Shown here in pieces: positions 32,107 to 39,558 of a DNA stretch of 43,021 nt. The stretch is from Curtobacterium sp. MCBA15_008. Lineage in GTDB: Bacteria; Actinomycetota; Actinomycetes; Actinomycetales; Microbacteriaceae. The DNA lies in contig NZ_MJGN01000005.1 in the NCBI RefSeq assembly GCF_001865065.1, forward strand, positions 64,166-107,186. The letters run 5' to 3'. The notes beneath the pieces were generated by a model. The model was not told where the DNA came from. It saw only the letters and a list, made by a program, of their open reading frames with translations, and did no database searches. Within the stretch, counting starts at the first letter, position 1. Every line of letters starts with the position of its first letter. Both the position numbers and the translations under genes were made by a program.

Positions 32107-33136
32107 TGAAGCCCTCCTTGACCATCCAGTCGAAGGCCACGTCCGCCGGCTCGCGCCCTTCGACGTCCACCTGGCGGTTCAGCTCCTGCAGCACCTCGTC
32201 GGTGAGCTTCGGCGAGATCTGGTCGTAGATCCCCTTCAGCTGCGGGTACTCCTTCAGGGTCGCCGAGTCGAGCACGGGTGCGACGTTGTACGCCGGGAAG
32301 AAGCCCTTGTCGTCCTCGAGCACGGTGAGCCCGAGCGATTTGATGCGGCCGTCCGTCGTGAACACCTCGCCGAAGTTGCACTTGCCCCGGTCCGTCGCCG
32401 TGTACACGGTGCCGGTGTCGAGGATGCTGACGTTGCTCGTCGGGATGCCGTTGTCGCCGGAGCCGCCGAGCTCGAGCCCGTACTTCTTGAGCATCGGCTT
32501 GAACCCGTCGGCGCGGGAGTTGAACTCCGACTCGACGCAGAACGTCCGCTCGCTGACGGGCAGCTTGGTGATGTCCGAGAGGGTCTTCACGTCGCCGAGC
32601 TCCGACACGGCCTCGTCGCGGACGGCGAAGGCGTACGTGTTGTTCATCGGCGCCGGCTCGAGCCACGTCAGCCCGTTGCCGGCATCCTCCTTCTTGACCG
32701 CCTGCCACTGCTCGGTCTTGTCCGGGATCCCCTGGGCGTGGCCCATGAAGGTCAGCCAGGCCGTCCCGGTGTACTCGTACGTGAAGTCCGCACCGTGCGA
32801 CGTCATGAGCTCACGCACCGCGACGCTACCGGGCACGTTGGTCTCGTCGGTGACGTCGAACCCGGCGGCCTTCGCGGCGAGCACCGCGATCTTGCCGAGG
32901 ACGAGCTGCTCGGTGAAGTTCTTCGACGTGACGGTGATGTGGGCGCCGTCCGGCAGGTCGTCGATGCGCTCGATCGAGCCGGGGCCGGCCGCCGGCACGA
33001 ACGAGGTCGCGGGCTGCAGCCCGCAGCCGGTCAGCACGAGGGCGCTCGCCCCCGCCACGGCTGCGGCGGTCGCCAGGCGGCGACGGGCGGACGGACGGGA
33101 GGCGCGGCGTGCGTCGCGCAGGTCGTCGTGCGTCAT
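32093..33136 (-). CDS. Osmoprotectant-type substrate-binding lipoprotein (ProX/OpuAC)
   Basis: 347-residue binding protein of the glycine betaine/choline/carnitine class. Basic N-terminus, hydrophobic core and lipobox VLTGC (lipid Cys near 38). The mature part opens ITVTSKNFTEQLVLGKIAVLAAKAAG, the usual first strand-helix, and ends DVAFDWMVKEGFI. It binds quaternary amines at the cell surface and delivers them to the two permeases. ATG 33134-33136 overlaps the preceding permease stop (ATGA). Last gene of the four-gene operon. The exact ligand cannot be read from the motif. Confidence 0.9.
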   Translation of the reverse strand: MTHDDLRDARRASRPSARRRLATAAAVAGASALVLTGCGLQPATSFVPAAGPGSIERIDDLPDGAHITVTSKNFTEQLVLGKIAVLAAKAAGFDVTDETNVPGSVAVRELMTSHGADFTYEYTGTAWLTFMGHAQGIPDKTEQWQAVKKEDAGNGLTWLEPAPMNNTYAFAVRDEAVSELGDVKTLSDITKLPVSERTFCVESEFNSRADGFKPMLKKYGLELGGSGDNGIPTSNVSILDTGTVYTATDRGKCNFGEVFTTDGRIKSLGLTVLEDDKGFFPAYNVAPVLDSATLKEYPQLKGIYDQISPKLTDEVLQELNRQVDVEGREPADVAFDWMVKEGFITRG

Positions 33137-33894
33137 CGGAGTCCCTTCGGTCGTGCAACCGTCTCGACCACACGGCCGAGCCAGTCGATGGACAGGGCGA
33201 GCAGGGCCACCAGGAGCGCCCCGGAGACCAGGACCTTCGTCAGGAACAGGGTCACCCCCGTCGTGATGAGGAGCCCGAGGCCACCGGCGCCGACGAAGGT
33301 CGCCAGGCTGGCGGTGCCGACGAGCAGGACCAGGGCGGTCCGGATGCCGGAGAGCATGACCGGGACGGCCAGCGGCAGCTCGACCTTGAGGAGCACGCTG
33401 AACGCGCTCATGCCCATGCCCCGGCCGGCTTCGACGAGACGGGCGTCGACGCTCTGCACGCCGATCATCGTGTTCCGGAGCACCGGCAGGATGGCGTAGA
33501 GCACGAGGGCGACGACCGCCGACCAGGGGTTCAGTCCGAGCCACGCGGCGAGCAGGACGATGAGCCCCACGGCCGGGGCGGCCTGCCCGAAGTTCGCGAC
33601 GGCGATGACCGCCGGGCTGATCCGGCGCAGCGGTCCGCGGGTGAGCAGGATCCCGAGCGGGATCCCGATGACGAGGACGAGGACCGTGGACTCCGCCGTC
33701 AGCAGCAGGTGCTGGCCGGTGAGCTCCAGGATCGTCGACGGGTTCAGCGTGCCGCGCTCGGTGGCGGTGAGGTCGGCGGTCGTGAGCCAGACCACGAAGC
33801 CGGCGAGCACCACGAGGATGGCGATCGGCTGGAACAGCAGCCCCTTCCACGAGGTGCTGGCCCCGGTGGCGGGGCCGGCGGCGACTGCGCTCAC
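33133..33894 (-). CDS. Osmoprotectant ABC transporter permease (second)
   Basis: 253-residue OpuBB/ProW-type permease with five or six helices and the ATPase-contacting loop VEAGRGMGMSAFSVLLKVELPLAVPVMLSGIR. Compared with the other permease it has an N-terminal extension of about 40 residues with an extra helix (FQPIAILVVLAGFVVWL). GTG 33892-33894 overlaps the ATPase stop (GTGA), and its stop overlaps the binding-protein ATG. The two different permeases imply a heterodimeric channel. Confidence 0.88.
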   Translation of the reverse strand: MSAVAAGPATGASTSWKGLLFQPIAILVVLAGFVVWLTTADLTATERGTLNPSTILELTGQHLLLTAESTVLVLVIGIPLGILLTRGPLRRISPAVIAVANFGQAAPAVGLIVLLAAWLGLNPWSAVVALVLYAILPVLRNTMIGVQSVDARLVEAGRGMGMSAFSVLLKVELPLAVPVMLSGIRTALVLLVGTASLATFVGAGGLGLLITTGVTLFLTKVLVSGALLVALLALSIDWLGRVVETVARPKGLR

Positions 33895-35159
33895 AGTTCC
33901 TCCCCGGTGGGCATCGACGCCGGCGAGGACGGCATCGTCTCGATCGGGTTCGTGTTCGTCCCGACGGGCGTGTAGGCCTGGTCGTCCGAGGCGGCCGCAC
34001 GGGAGCGGGTGATCGCCTCCATGACCGTCTCGACGGTGATCACGCCGCGGAACGCGTCACGGCGACCGGTCACCAGGGCGGCGCCGGCGCTCGAGACGAG
34101 CATCGTGTCGAGCGCGTCGTTGAGGGTCGCGCCCTCGCCGACGACGGGCAGGTCCGGCTCGGTGCCGTCCGGGATGCGGTCGAGACGCTCGAGCTGCCGA
34201 CGCGACGGCCAGCCGATCGGACGCTGGCGAGCGTCGACGACCACGGCGTGCTGGTGGCCACCGGCCTCGTTCATGCGCTGCAGGACGGCCTTCGCCTCCT
34301 CACCGGGGGAGCACGTGACCGCGGAGGCGACCTCGACGTCGCGGACCCGGTTCAGCGTGAGCTGCTTGAGGCCGGCGCCGGAGCCGATGAAGTTCTCGAC
34401 GAACTCGTTCGCCGGCTCGGCCAGGATCCGCTCCGGGGTGTCGTACTGCACGATGTGCGCGCCCTCGGTGAAGATGACGATCCAGTCGCCGAGCTTCACG
34501 GCCTCGTCGAAGTCGTGGCTGACGATGACGATCGTCTTGTGCAGTTCTTCCTGGATGCGCAGGAGCTCGTCCTGCAGGCGCTGCCGGGTGATCGGGTCGA
34601 CGGCGCCGAACGGCTCGTCCATGAGCAGGACGGGCGGGTCCGCGGCGAGCGCCCGGGCCACGCCGACGCGCTGCTGCTGGCCGCCGGAGAGTTCCCGGGG
34701 GTAGCGGTCGCGGTAGGTGTCGGGGTCGAGGGACACCAGGTCGAGGAGCTCGTCGACGCGCGCCGCGATCTTGTCCTTCGACCAGCCGAGCATCTTCGGG
34801 ACGATCGCGATGTTCGCCGCGACCGTCATGTGCGGGAACAGCCCGCCGGCCTGGATGACGTACCCCATGCGCCGACGGAGCTCGTCGGCGTCGATGCCGG
34901 TGACTTCGTCGTCGCCGACGACGATGCGGCCCTCGGTCGGCTCGATGAGTCGGTTGATCATCTTGAGCGTCGTCGTCTTGCCGCAGCCGGAGGGGCCGAC
35001 GAGCATGACGATCTGGCCGGCCGGGATCTCGAGCGTGATGCCGTCGACGGCGGGCTTCGACTGGCCGGGGTACCGCTTGGTGACCTCGTCGAGCAGGATG
35101 CTGCGGCCGGTGACGTCCCCGTCGGGAGCGGTGGTGGTGGCGGAGTCAGTGCTGGACAC
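33891..35159 (-). CDS. Osmoprotectant ABC transporter ATPase with CBS domains
   Basis: 422-residue ProV/OpuA-type ATPase. Walker A VGPSGCGKTTT, YVIQAGGLFPHM, signature ELSGGQQQRVGVARAL, Walker B VLLMDEPFGAVDP and VIVSHDFDEA are intact. Residues about 270-385 form tandem CBS domains (EAKAVLQRMNEAGGHQHAVVV; TLNDALDTMLVSSAGAALVTG), which in relatives sense ionic strength or cyclic di-AMP and switch uptake on at high osmolarity. A 40-residue Ser/Thr/Pro tail follows. GTG 35157-35159 lies inside the end of the preceding permease gene (14-base overlap), with GAGAGG upstream. Confidence 0.9.
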   Translation of the reverse strand: MSSTDSATTTAPDGDVTGRSILLDEVTKRYPGQSKPAVDGITLEIPAGQIVMLVGPSGCGKTTTLKMINRLIEPTEGRIVVGDDEVTGIDADELRRRMGYVIQAGGLFPHMTVAANIAIVPKMLGWSKDKIAARVDELLDLVSLDPDTYRDRYPRELSGGQQQRVGVARALAADPPVLLMDEPFGAVDPITRQRLQDELLRIQEELHKTIVIVSHDFDEAVKLGDWIVIFTEGAHIVQYDTPERILAEPANEFVENFIGSGAGLKQLTLNRVRDVEVASAVTCSPGEEAKAVLQRMNEAGGHQHAVVVDARQRPIGWPSRRQLERLDRIPDGTEPDLPVVGEGATLNDALDTMLVSSAGAALVTGRRDAFRGVITVETVMEAITRSRAAASDDQAYTPVGTNTNPIETMPSSPASMPTGEEL

Positions 35160-35793
35160 GGATACCTCTCGAGATGGTCAGGCGGCCGAGGCCGATGAGG
35201 AGCAGGTCGAGGACGAAGGCGATCAGGACGACGCCGACCACCCCGACCACGACGGAGGAGAGGGCGTTGGCACCGCCGAGGCGCGACAGCCCGGAGAAGA
35301 TGAAGCCGCCGAGTCCGGGGCCGAGGGCGTACGCGGCGATGGCGGCGATGCCCATCACCATCTGGGCCGACACCCGGACGCCGCTGAGGATGATCGGCCA
35401 CGCCATCGGCAGCTCGATCTGCAGCAGGGTCCGGAACCGGCTCATGCCGATGCCGCGGGCGGACTCGACCACGGTCGCCGGGATCTCGGCGAGGCCGACG
35501 ACCGCGTTCCGGAGGATCGGCAGGGCGGCGAAGAAGACGACCGTCACGACGGACGGCAGCACACCGAAGCCGAGCGGGACGATGAGCAGACCGATGACCG
35601 CGAACGACGGCAACGTCAGGCCGATGGCGGACACCCCGTTGGCGACCGAGGTCAGCCGTGGACTGCGGTAGACGAGTGTGGCGAGCACCACCGCGATGAC
35701 CGTCGCGAGCACCGTGCACTGGACCACCAGTGAGAAGTGCTGCCACGACGCGAACCAGATCTGGTCCCACCGCTCCCCGATGTACTGGAACAC
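35146..35793 (-). CDS. Osmoprotectant ABC transporter permease (first)
   Basis: 215-residue OpuBB/ProW-type permease with five helices and the loop VESARGIGMSRFRTLLQIELPMAWPIILSGVR. First gene of the operon. I choose the GTG at 35791-35793 (VFQYIGERWDQIW) because GGAGAGGGG lies about nine bases upstream and homologues start near this Trp-rich segment; an upstream in-frame ATG at 35844 would add 17 residues without family resemblance. It has an untranslated leader and an operator-bearing promoter, unlike most neighbours. Confidence 0.88.
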   Translation of the reverse strand: MFQYIGERWDQIWFASWQHFSLVVQCTVLATVIAVVLATLVYRSPRLTSVANGVSAIGLTLPSFAVIGLLIVPLGFGVLPSVVTVVFFAALPILRNAVVGLAEIPATVVESARGIGMSRFRTLLQIELPMAWPIILSGVRVSAQMVMGIAAIAAYALGPGLGGFIFSGLSRLGGANALSSVVVGVVGVVLIAFVLDLLLIGLGRLTISRGIRVQH

Positions 35794-35853
35794 GCGGAAG
35801 CGCCCCTCTCCGGTCGGCCGAAGTGCCCACGGACCGGGGCACAAGTGGGCTCA

Positions 35854-35892
35854 AACGTACGCATCACGCGTGGTCGTTGTACAACGCACCAC
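35854..35892 (-). promoter_or_regulatory. Promoter and palindromic operator of the osmoprotectant operon
   Basis: Leftward -10 TACGTT (complement of 35854-35859). Upstream, over the -35 position, is the perfect 12-bp palindrome CGTTGTACAACG (35875-35886), extended by GTGGT (35870-35874) and ACCAC (35888-35892) with a one-base offset. The symmetry and placement fit a TetR- or GntR-class repressor, not encoded in the operon. Confidence 0.55.
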
Positions 35893-35933
35893 GACGATCC
35901 GGGCGGCTTCCTGCGCGTTCGGTCAGACCGGAA

Positions 35934-35970
35934 CCCCAGGTCAGGCGGCAGGTACGGGGCCGCCCCTGGG
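35934..35970 (-). terminator. Nested hairpin after the DinB-like gene
   Basis: CCCAGG (35935-35940) pairs with CCTGGG (35965-35970) and GGCGGC (35944-35949) with GCCGCC (35959-35964) around a nine-base loop. It lies 30 bases beyond the DinB-like gene's stop and upstream of the osmoprotectant promoter, fitting a terminator. Confidence 0.55.
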
Positions 35971-36000
35971 AGAACGGTAACGATCCCGAGGAGTGTTCGG

Positions 36001-36714
36001 CTACGCCCCGAGGCCGCGGAGGCCCGACTGCTCGGCGAGCTCGACGAGGTGTTCGCGCCACTCGACCCACTGCTCGGGTGATCGCTCGGCCAGGTTGCCG
36101 TCCCCGTCACCGGCGAGGCCGTCGAGCATCTCGCGCACGATGTCGGCGTGCCCGGCGTGCCGTGCGGTCTCGTACGCCATGTGCACGAGGACGCGGTGCA
36201 GCGTCACGTCGCGGTGCCCCTCTGGCCACCAGGACACCACCCCGCGGGCGTCCAGGTCGAGCGCCTCGATCGTGGCGTCGGCGTGCGCGGCGCTGCGGTG
36301 GTGGAACGCGACGACGTCGTCCAGGGTCTCGTCGGCCGTCACGTACATGTCCTCGTCGCCGTCGGAGTCGAGCCAGGCGGGCGCGTCCGGCAGCGGCCGC
36401 CCGAACACCTCGCCGAAGTACCCGGCCTGCACGCCCGCGACGTGCTTCACGAGCCCGGCCACGTTCGTGCCGGTGGGCGTCACCGGCCAGCGGGCCTGCC
36501 GTTCCGCGAGTCCGTCCAGCTTGCCGAGCAGCGCTGCCCGGGTCTTCTGCAGGTAGCGGTGCAGCGTCTGCTTGACGAGCGCGTCGTCGGTCCGCGGCAC
36601 CGACCCCTCGTCGGACAGCAGCGACCCGCCGACCGCGGCGATCGACGTCGCTCCACCCGACGGGGCGGGTGCGGGTGCTGGGTGGACCTCGGGGACCGGG
36701 TCGGCGCTGCTCAT
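36001..36714 (-). CDS. DinB/DUF664-family protein
   Basis: 237-residue protein of the DinB-like four-helix bundle superfamily (DUF664 type). The core starts near residue 45 (LVKQTLHRYLQKTRAALLGKLDGL); metal-binding histidines are suggested by KHVAGVQAGYF, FHHRSAAHAD and MAYETARHAGHADIVREML, the last being the family's signature HAGHxD. Relatives are thiol-dependent S-transferases using bacillithiol or mycothiol. The first 40 residues are Pro/Ala/Ser-rich and may be over-called; GTG at LVKQ is a possible later start. ATG 36712-36714 overlaps the upstream stop (ATGA), and CACGAT lies seven bases upstream. Confidence 0.82.
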   Translation of the reverse strand: MSSADPVPEVHPAPAPAPSGGATSIAAVGGSLLSDEGSVPRTDDALVKQTLHRYLQKTRAALLGKLDGLAERQARWPVTPTGTNVAGLVKHVAGVQAGYFGEVFGRPLPDAPAWLDSDGDEDMYVTADETLDDVVAFHHRSAAHADATIEALDLDARGVVSWWPEGHRDVTLHRVLVHMAYETARHAGHADIVREMLDGLAGDGDGNLAERSPEQWVEWREHLVELAEQSGLRGLGA

Positions 36715-37322
36715 GCCCTCGATCGTGCCACCGCTCGCTCGCGGACGCGCTCCGCCTCGTGCACGGCGACGCGTTCGGCGGTGAGGAGCAGCCCGGCGAC
36801 CTCGCCCGAGTTCCGCGCGGGGGAGTCGTTCCAGCTCGTCAGGTCGCGGACACGGCCCATCCGGATGTCCGGCGCGGGGCACCACAGCACCGGCTGTCCC
36901 TCCTCGACCGCGAGCGCGTGCCACACCAGGTCGAGCGCGCGCTGGACCTCCTGCGAGTGCACGGCGTGCGGCCCGCCGGCGGCGGAGACCACCGAGCCGA
37001 CCAGGCACGCGGCGACGAGGGGTCGGCCCTGCACGTCCATCGCGGCGGCACTCGACGCCTTCCGCATCCGACCGTGCTCGTCGACGTACGCGAACCACGC
37101 GTGCTGGATCCACCCCCGCTCGATGACGCTGCGGGCACCGGAGAGCAGGCGTTCGAGGTCGCTGAGCTCCTGCAGACGGGCCTCGACCCGGCGGACGCGG
37201 GCTGCCTCGCGCCGGGCGGTCAGTCGGTCGAGGAGCCCTCGGAAGCCGGTGCGGGTGGGAACGGACGGGAGTGGAGCGGCGTCGGTGGCGACGTCGTGCT
37301 GGACGCGGAACTCGAGGGTCAT
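36711..37322 (-). CDS. DUF6197-like protein
   Basis: 203-residue soluble protein. The central segment LLSGARSVIERGWIQHAWFAYVD ... GRPLVAACLVGSVVSAAGG resembles DUF6197 proteins, in which 'ERGWxQ' precedes a 'ClvGA' helix; function unknown. The N-terminal third is Arg-rich and helical, and the C-terminus (SWNDSPARNSGEVAGLLLTAERVAV) also fits the family's WND pattern. ATG 37320-37322 has GGAGGGG seven bases upstream, so it is translated from a leader; TATCGT (complement of 37364-37369) is the probable -10. Overlaps and probably couples to the DinB-like gene. Confidence 0.6.
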   Translation of the reverse strand: MTLEFRVQHDVATDAAPLPSVPTRTGFRGLLDRLTARREAARVRRVEARLQELSDLERLLSGARSVIERGWIQHAWFAYVDEHGRMRKASSAAAMDVQGRPLVAACLVGSVVSAAGGPHAVHSQEVQRALDLVWHALAVEEGQPVLWCPAPDIRMGRVRDLTSWNDSPARNSGEVAGLLLTAERVAVHEAERVRERAVARSRA

Positions 37323-37382
37323 GACGGCCCCTCCGATCTTCACGTGCACGGATTGGTGCGGTCACGATAGCCCCGCCCGGAC

Positions 37383-38261
37383 TCAGCCGTCCAGCACTGC
37401 GTCGATCGCCCGGCGCGCAGCCGCACGGAACGTGCGGTCGTCGGACAGGGACAGGGCCGACGCGATGGAGACGGCCCAGCCCCGCGCGCGCTCCCAGGTG
37501 TCGTCGTCGGCGGCGACGTGTGCTCGGAAGGCGCGCCGCGCCTCCCGGTCGAGCGTCAGCCAGGCCGTCGCGAGGTCGACGGCCGGGTCCCCCGCCGTCA
37601 GGTCGCCGAAGTCGACGACCGCCGCCAGGCGGGTCCCGCCCGACGGTGCCTCCTCGACCAGCACGTTGAACGGGTGCAGGTCGCCGTGCACCCAGACGGG
37701 AGGCCCGGCGTACGCGGGCAGGGCGGCCGCCGCCCGCCAGACCGCAGCCAGTTCGCGGGCCCGGGGCACTTCCTCGGCGTCGAGTCGCGTCACGACGGCG
37801 TCGCTCCGCGTCGCGAGCGGGACGGCGCGGACCGGGTTGACCGGGGCGTCCTCGGGAGCGGGGACGTGCAGCAGGCCGACGAACGCGGCGAGCGCCTCCG
37901 CGACGTGCACCCCGCCGGTGCCCACACCGACCGGCGTGCCGGGCAGCCAGCGGACGACGCTCCAGGACCACGGGTAGCCGAGAGCCGGTCGGCCGATCCG
38001 CACCGGGTCGGGGACGGGGACGATCGCCGCCACCCGCTGCGCGATCTCCGGCAGCCAGCGCTGCTCGTGCTCGATGAGCGTCGCGGCCGCTTCGCGTCGG
38101 GGGAGCCGCACCGCCAGCAGGTCGCCGAGGCGCACGATGACGTTGTCCCAGCCGGCGGCGGCGACCTCGAGCGGCAGCTCGGCGAGGTCGGGGTGCTGGT
38201 CGCGGAGCAGCGCGCGCACGAGCGGGACGTCGACGTCGACCTCGGCAACGGGAGTGGCCAT
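37383..38261 (-). CDS. Aminoglycoside phosphotransferase-fold kinase
   Basis: 292-residue APH-fold protein. Catalytic loop WVHGDLHPFNVLV (near residue 190) and metal-binding DFGDLTAGDPAVDLA are intact, and the N-terminal lobe has an ATP-binding region (GWDNVIVRLGDLLAVRLPRR). The fold covers antibiotic kinases and many small-molecule kinases; sequence around the active site (GDPAVDLATAW) resembles general metabolic members, so drug resistance should not be assumed. ATG 38259-38261 has TAGCCT (38268-38273) six bases upstream; the ATG two codons earlier overlaps this box. Confidence 0.85.
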   Translation of the reverse strand: MATPVAEVDVDVPLVRALLRDQHPDLAELPLEVAAAGWDNVIVRLGDLLAVRLPRREAAATLIEHEQRWLPEIAQRVAAIVPVPDPVRIGRPALGYPWSWSVVRWLPGTPVGVGTGGVHVAEALAAFVGLLHVPAPEDAPVNPVRAVPLATRSDAVVTRLDAEEVPRARELAAVWRAAAALPAYAGPPVWVHGDLHPFNVLVEEAPSGGTRLAAVVDFGDLTAGDPAVDLATAWLTLDREARRAFRAHVAADDDTWERARGWAVSIASALSLSDDRTFRAAARRAIDAVLDG

Positions 38262-38343
38262 CGGCACAGGCTAGCCCCGGCCACCGCCGACGGCACCCGT
38301 GAACGGGGGCCGGAGTGCTCGCGACGCTCTTGGTATCCTCACA

Positions 38344-38411
38344 GGGAACGGTGACGTGGGTGTCCCTGGGGGGACCCGCGTCGCGTCGGTTCCCGCGTCG
38401 TGTCAGTTCCC
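38344..38411. repeat. Structured region with 17-bp tandem duplication at the TetR 3' end
   Basis: GGGAAC (38344-38349) pairs with GTTCCC (38389-38394), enclosing GACG-N-GGGT / ACCC-N-CGTC and a GTCCC/GGGAC tip. The right side is duplicated: 38378-38394 and 38395-38411 are 17-bp tandem copies with two mismatches, the second containing the tetR stop (38403-38405). It probably terminates the leftward tetR transcript. A rightward TATCCT box (38335-38340) just upstream leaves open a structured rightward RNA. Confidence 0.6.
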
Positions 38412-39065
38412 CGTCGGCAGCGGTGCGATGACGGCCACGAGTCGGGGGATCTCCGGCCGCATCCGCTCCGTGACGATCGCGGCGAGGAGCACGGTCCACA
38501 GCTCCCGCAGCCGGTCGTACAGGTCAGCACGGTCGGCGAGGACGTCCGACACGGTCTGCACGCCCGTGTACGCGGGGATCACCACGCGTCCGACGAGGTC
38601 CGGCTCCCAGGCGGGGTCGACCTCGCCGGCGTCGACCGCCTGTCGCACGAGGCCCGTGACGACGGCGATCCAGTCCGTGTACGGGTCCTGGCGCGCGACG
38701 TCAGCCGTGGCGGGCTCGGTCGAGAGCCGGATGCCGGCGCTCACCACGACCTCGTGGACCATCTGCGACGCCAGGCCCTGCGACATCCACATGAGCACCT
38801 CGAGCGGCGTCGAGCCCCGTGCCGCCGCCGCTTCGCCGTACTGCCGGGAGACCTCGTGCTGCCGGGCGATGACGGCACCCGCCAGGTCGGCCTTCGACGT
38901 GAAGTGGAAGTACAGCGCACCCTTCGTCAGCCCGGCGCGCTCGGCCACGGCGTCCATCGAGGTCCCGGTGTACCCGCGATCGTCGAACTCGCCCGCCGCA
39001 GCCTCGATGATCGCGGCGCGCGTGGCGACCGCCCGCTGCTGCCGCGTCCGACCGTCCTGCGCCAT
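38403..39065 (-). CDS. TetR-family regulator, gamma-butyrolactone-receptor-like (ScbR type)
   Basis: 220-residue TetR protein. The N-terminal DNA-binding region RQQRAVATRAAIIEAAAGEFDDRGYTGTSMDAVAERAGLTKGALYFHF closely follows the pattern of ScbR/ArpA signalling-molecule receptors. The ligand domain is helical with Trp residues (LMWMSQGLASQ; DWIAVV). No butyrolactone synthase is nearby, so the ligand and target are unknown; the divergent membrane gene at 39133 is the obvious candidate. ATG 39063-39065; TACGCT (39075-39080) lies nine bases upstream, giving a very short leader. Confidence 0.82.
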   Translation of the reverse strand: MAQDGRTRQQRAVATRAAIIEAAAGEFDDRGYTGTSMDAVAERAGLTKGALYFHFTSKADLAGAVIARQHEVSRQYGEAAAARGSTPLEVLMWMSQGLASQMVHEVVVSAGIRLSTEPATADVARQDPYTDWIAVVTGLVRQAVDAGEVDPAWEPDLVGRVVIPAYTGVQTVSDVLADRADLYDRLRELWTVLLAAIVTERMRPEIPRLVAVIAPLPTGN

Positions 39066-39132
39066 GATCTGACAAGCGTACCCGCGGCCGATCACCGGAT
39101 CCTCACCGGCGGACTGTCGTACGGTTCCGGGC

Positions 39133-39558
39133 ATGGACGGATGGCGGAACCCCGCGCGCTGGGCCCGGACGGGGCGGTGGCTGCTGCTGCCGATCGCCGT
39201 CCTCGACTGGGTGGCGCTGGCACCGCAGACGATCGTCGTGCTGGCGTTCCTCGTCGCCGTCGTCGGGCTCGCCGGCATCGCCGCGGCCCTCGTCGCGCAC
39301 ATGCTCCGACGCTCGCGCGGCGCGATGGCCGGACTCGGCGTCGTGCTGCTGCTCGGTGGCCTCGCGGTGTTCGGACTCGACCCGTTCCCGGGGTCGTTCC
39401 CGCTCATCGACCCGTGGTGGCCGGAGTCGATCACCCAGCCGCAGGTCGTCGGGAGCGCCTACTGGCAGCTCCTCGGCCTCGGCGTCGAGCTGGCCGGTGT
39501 CGGCTTGCTCGCCACCCTGCTCGTCGTCACCCTCACCACGAAGCCCACCCGCCGCTAG
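39133..39558 (+). CDS. Hypothetical membrane protein
   Basis: 141-residue protein with about three transmembrane helices: WLLLPIAVLDWVALAPQTIVVLAFLVAVVGLAGIAAALVAHML (two close helices), MAGLGVVLLLGGLAVFGL, and LLGLGVELAGVGLLATLLVVTL near the C-terminus, with an external loop PFPGSFPLIDPWWPESITQP. No family recognised. TACGGT (39120-39125) is seven bases before ATG 39133. Divergent from the ScbR-like gene, which may control it. Its last 26 bases overlap the end of the convergent AraC gene. Confidence 0.65.
   Translation: MDGWRNPARWARTGRWLLLPIAVLDWVALAPQTIVVLAFLVAVVGLAGIAAALVAHMLRRSRGAMAGLGVVLLLGGLAVFGLDPFPGSFPLIDPWWPESITQPQVVGSAYWQLLGLGVELAGVGLLATLLVVTLTTKPTRR

Noticed and set aside
37383..38261. 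Aminoglycoside resistance gene
   Set aside because: Only the general APH fold is supported; active-site surroundings are those of broad metabolic members, and there is no resistance context.
36001..38499. Apparent 832-residue protein ending in the DinB-like domain
   Set aside because: The N-terminal part is a shadow of the APH-fold kinase and DUF6197-like gene; the DinB start at 36714 overlaps the upstream stop.
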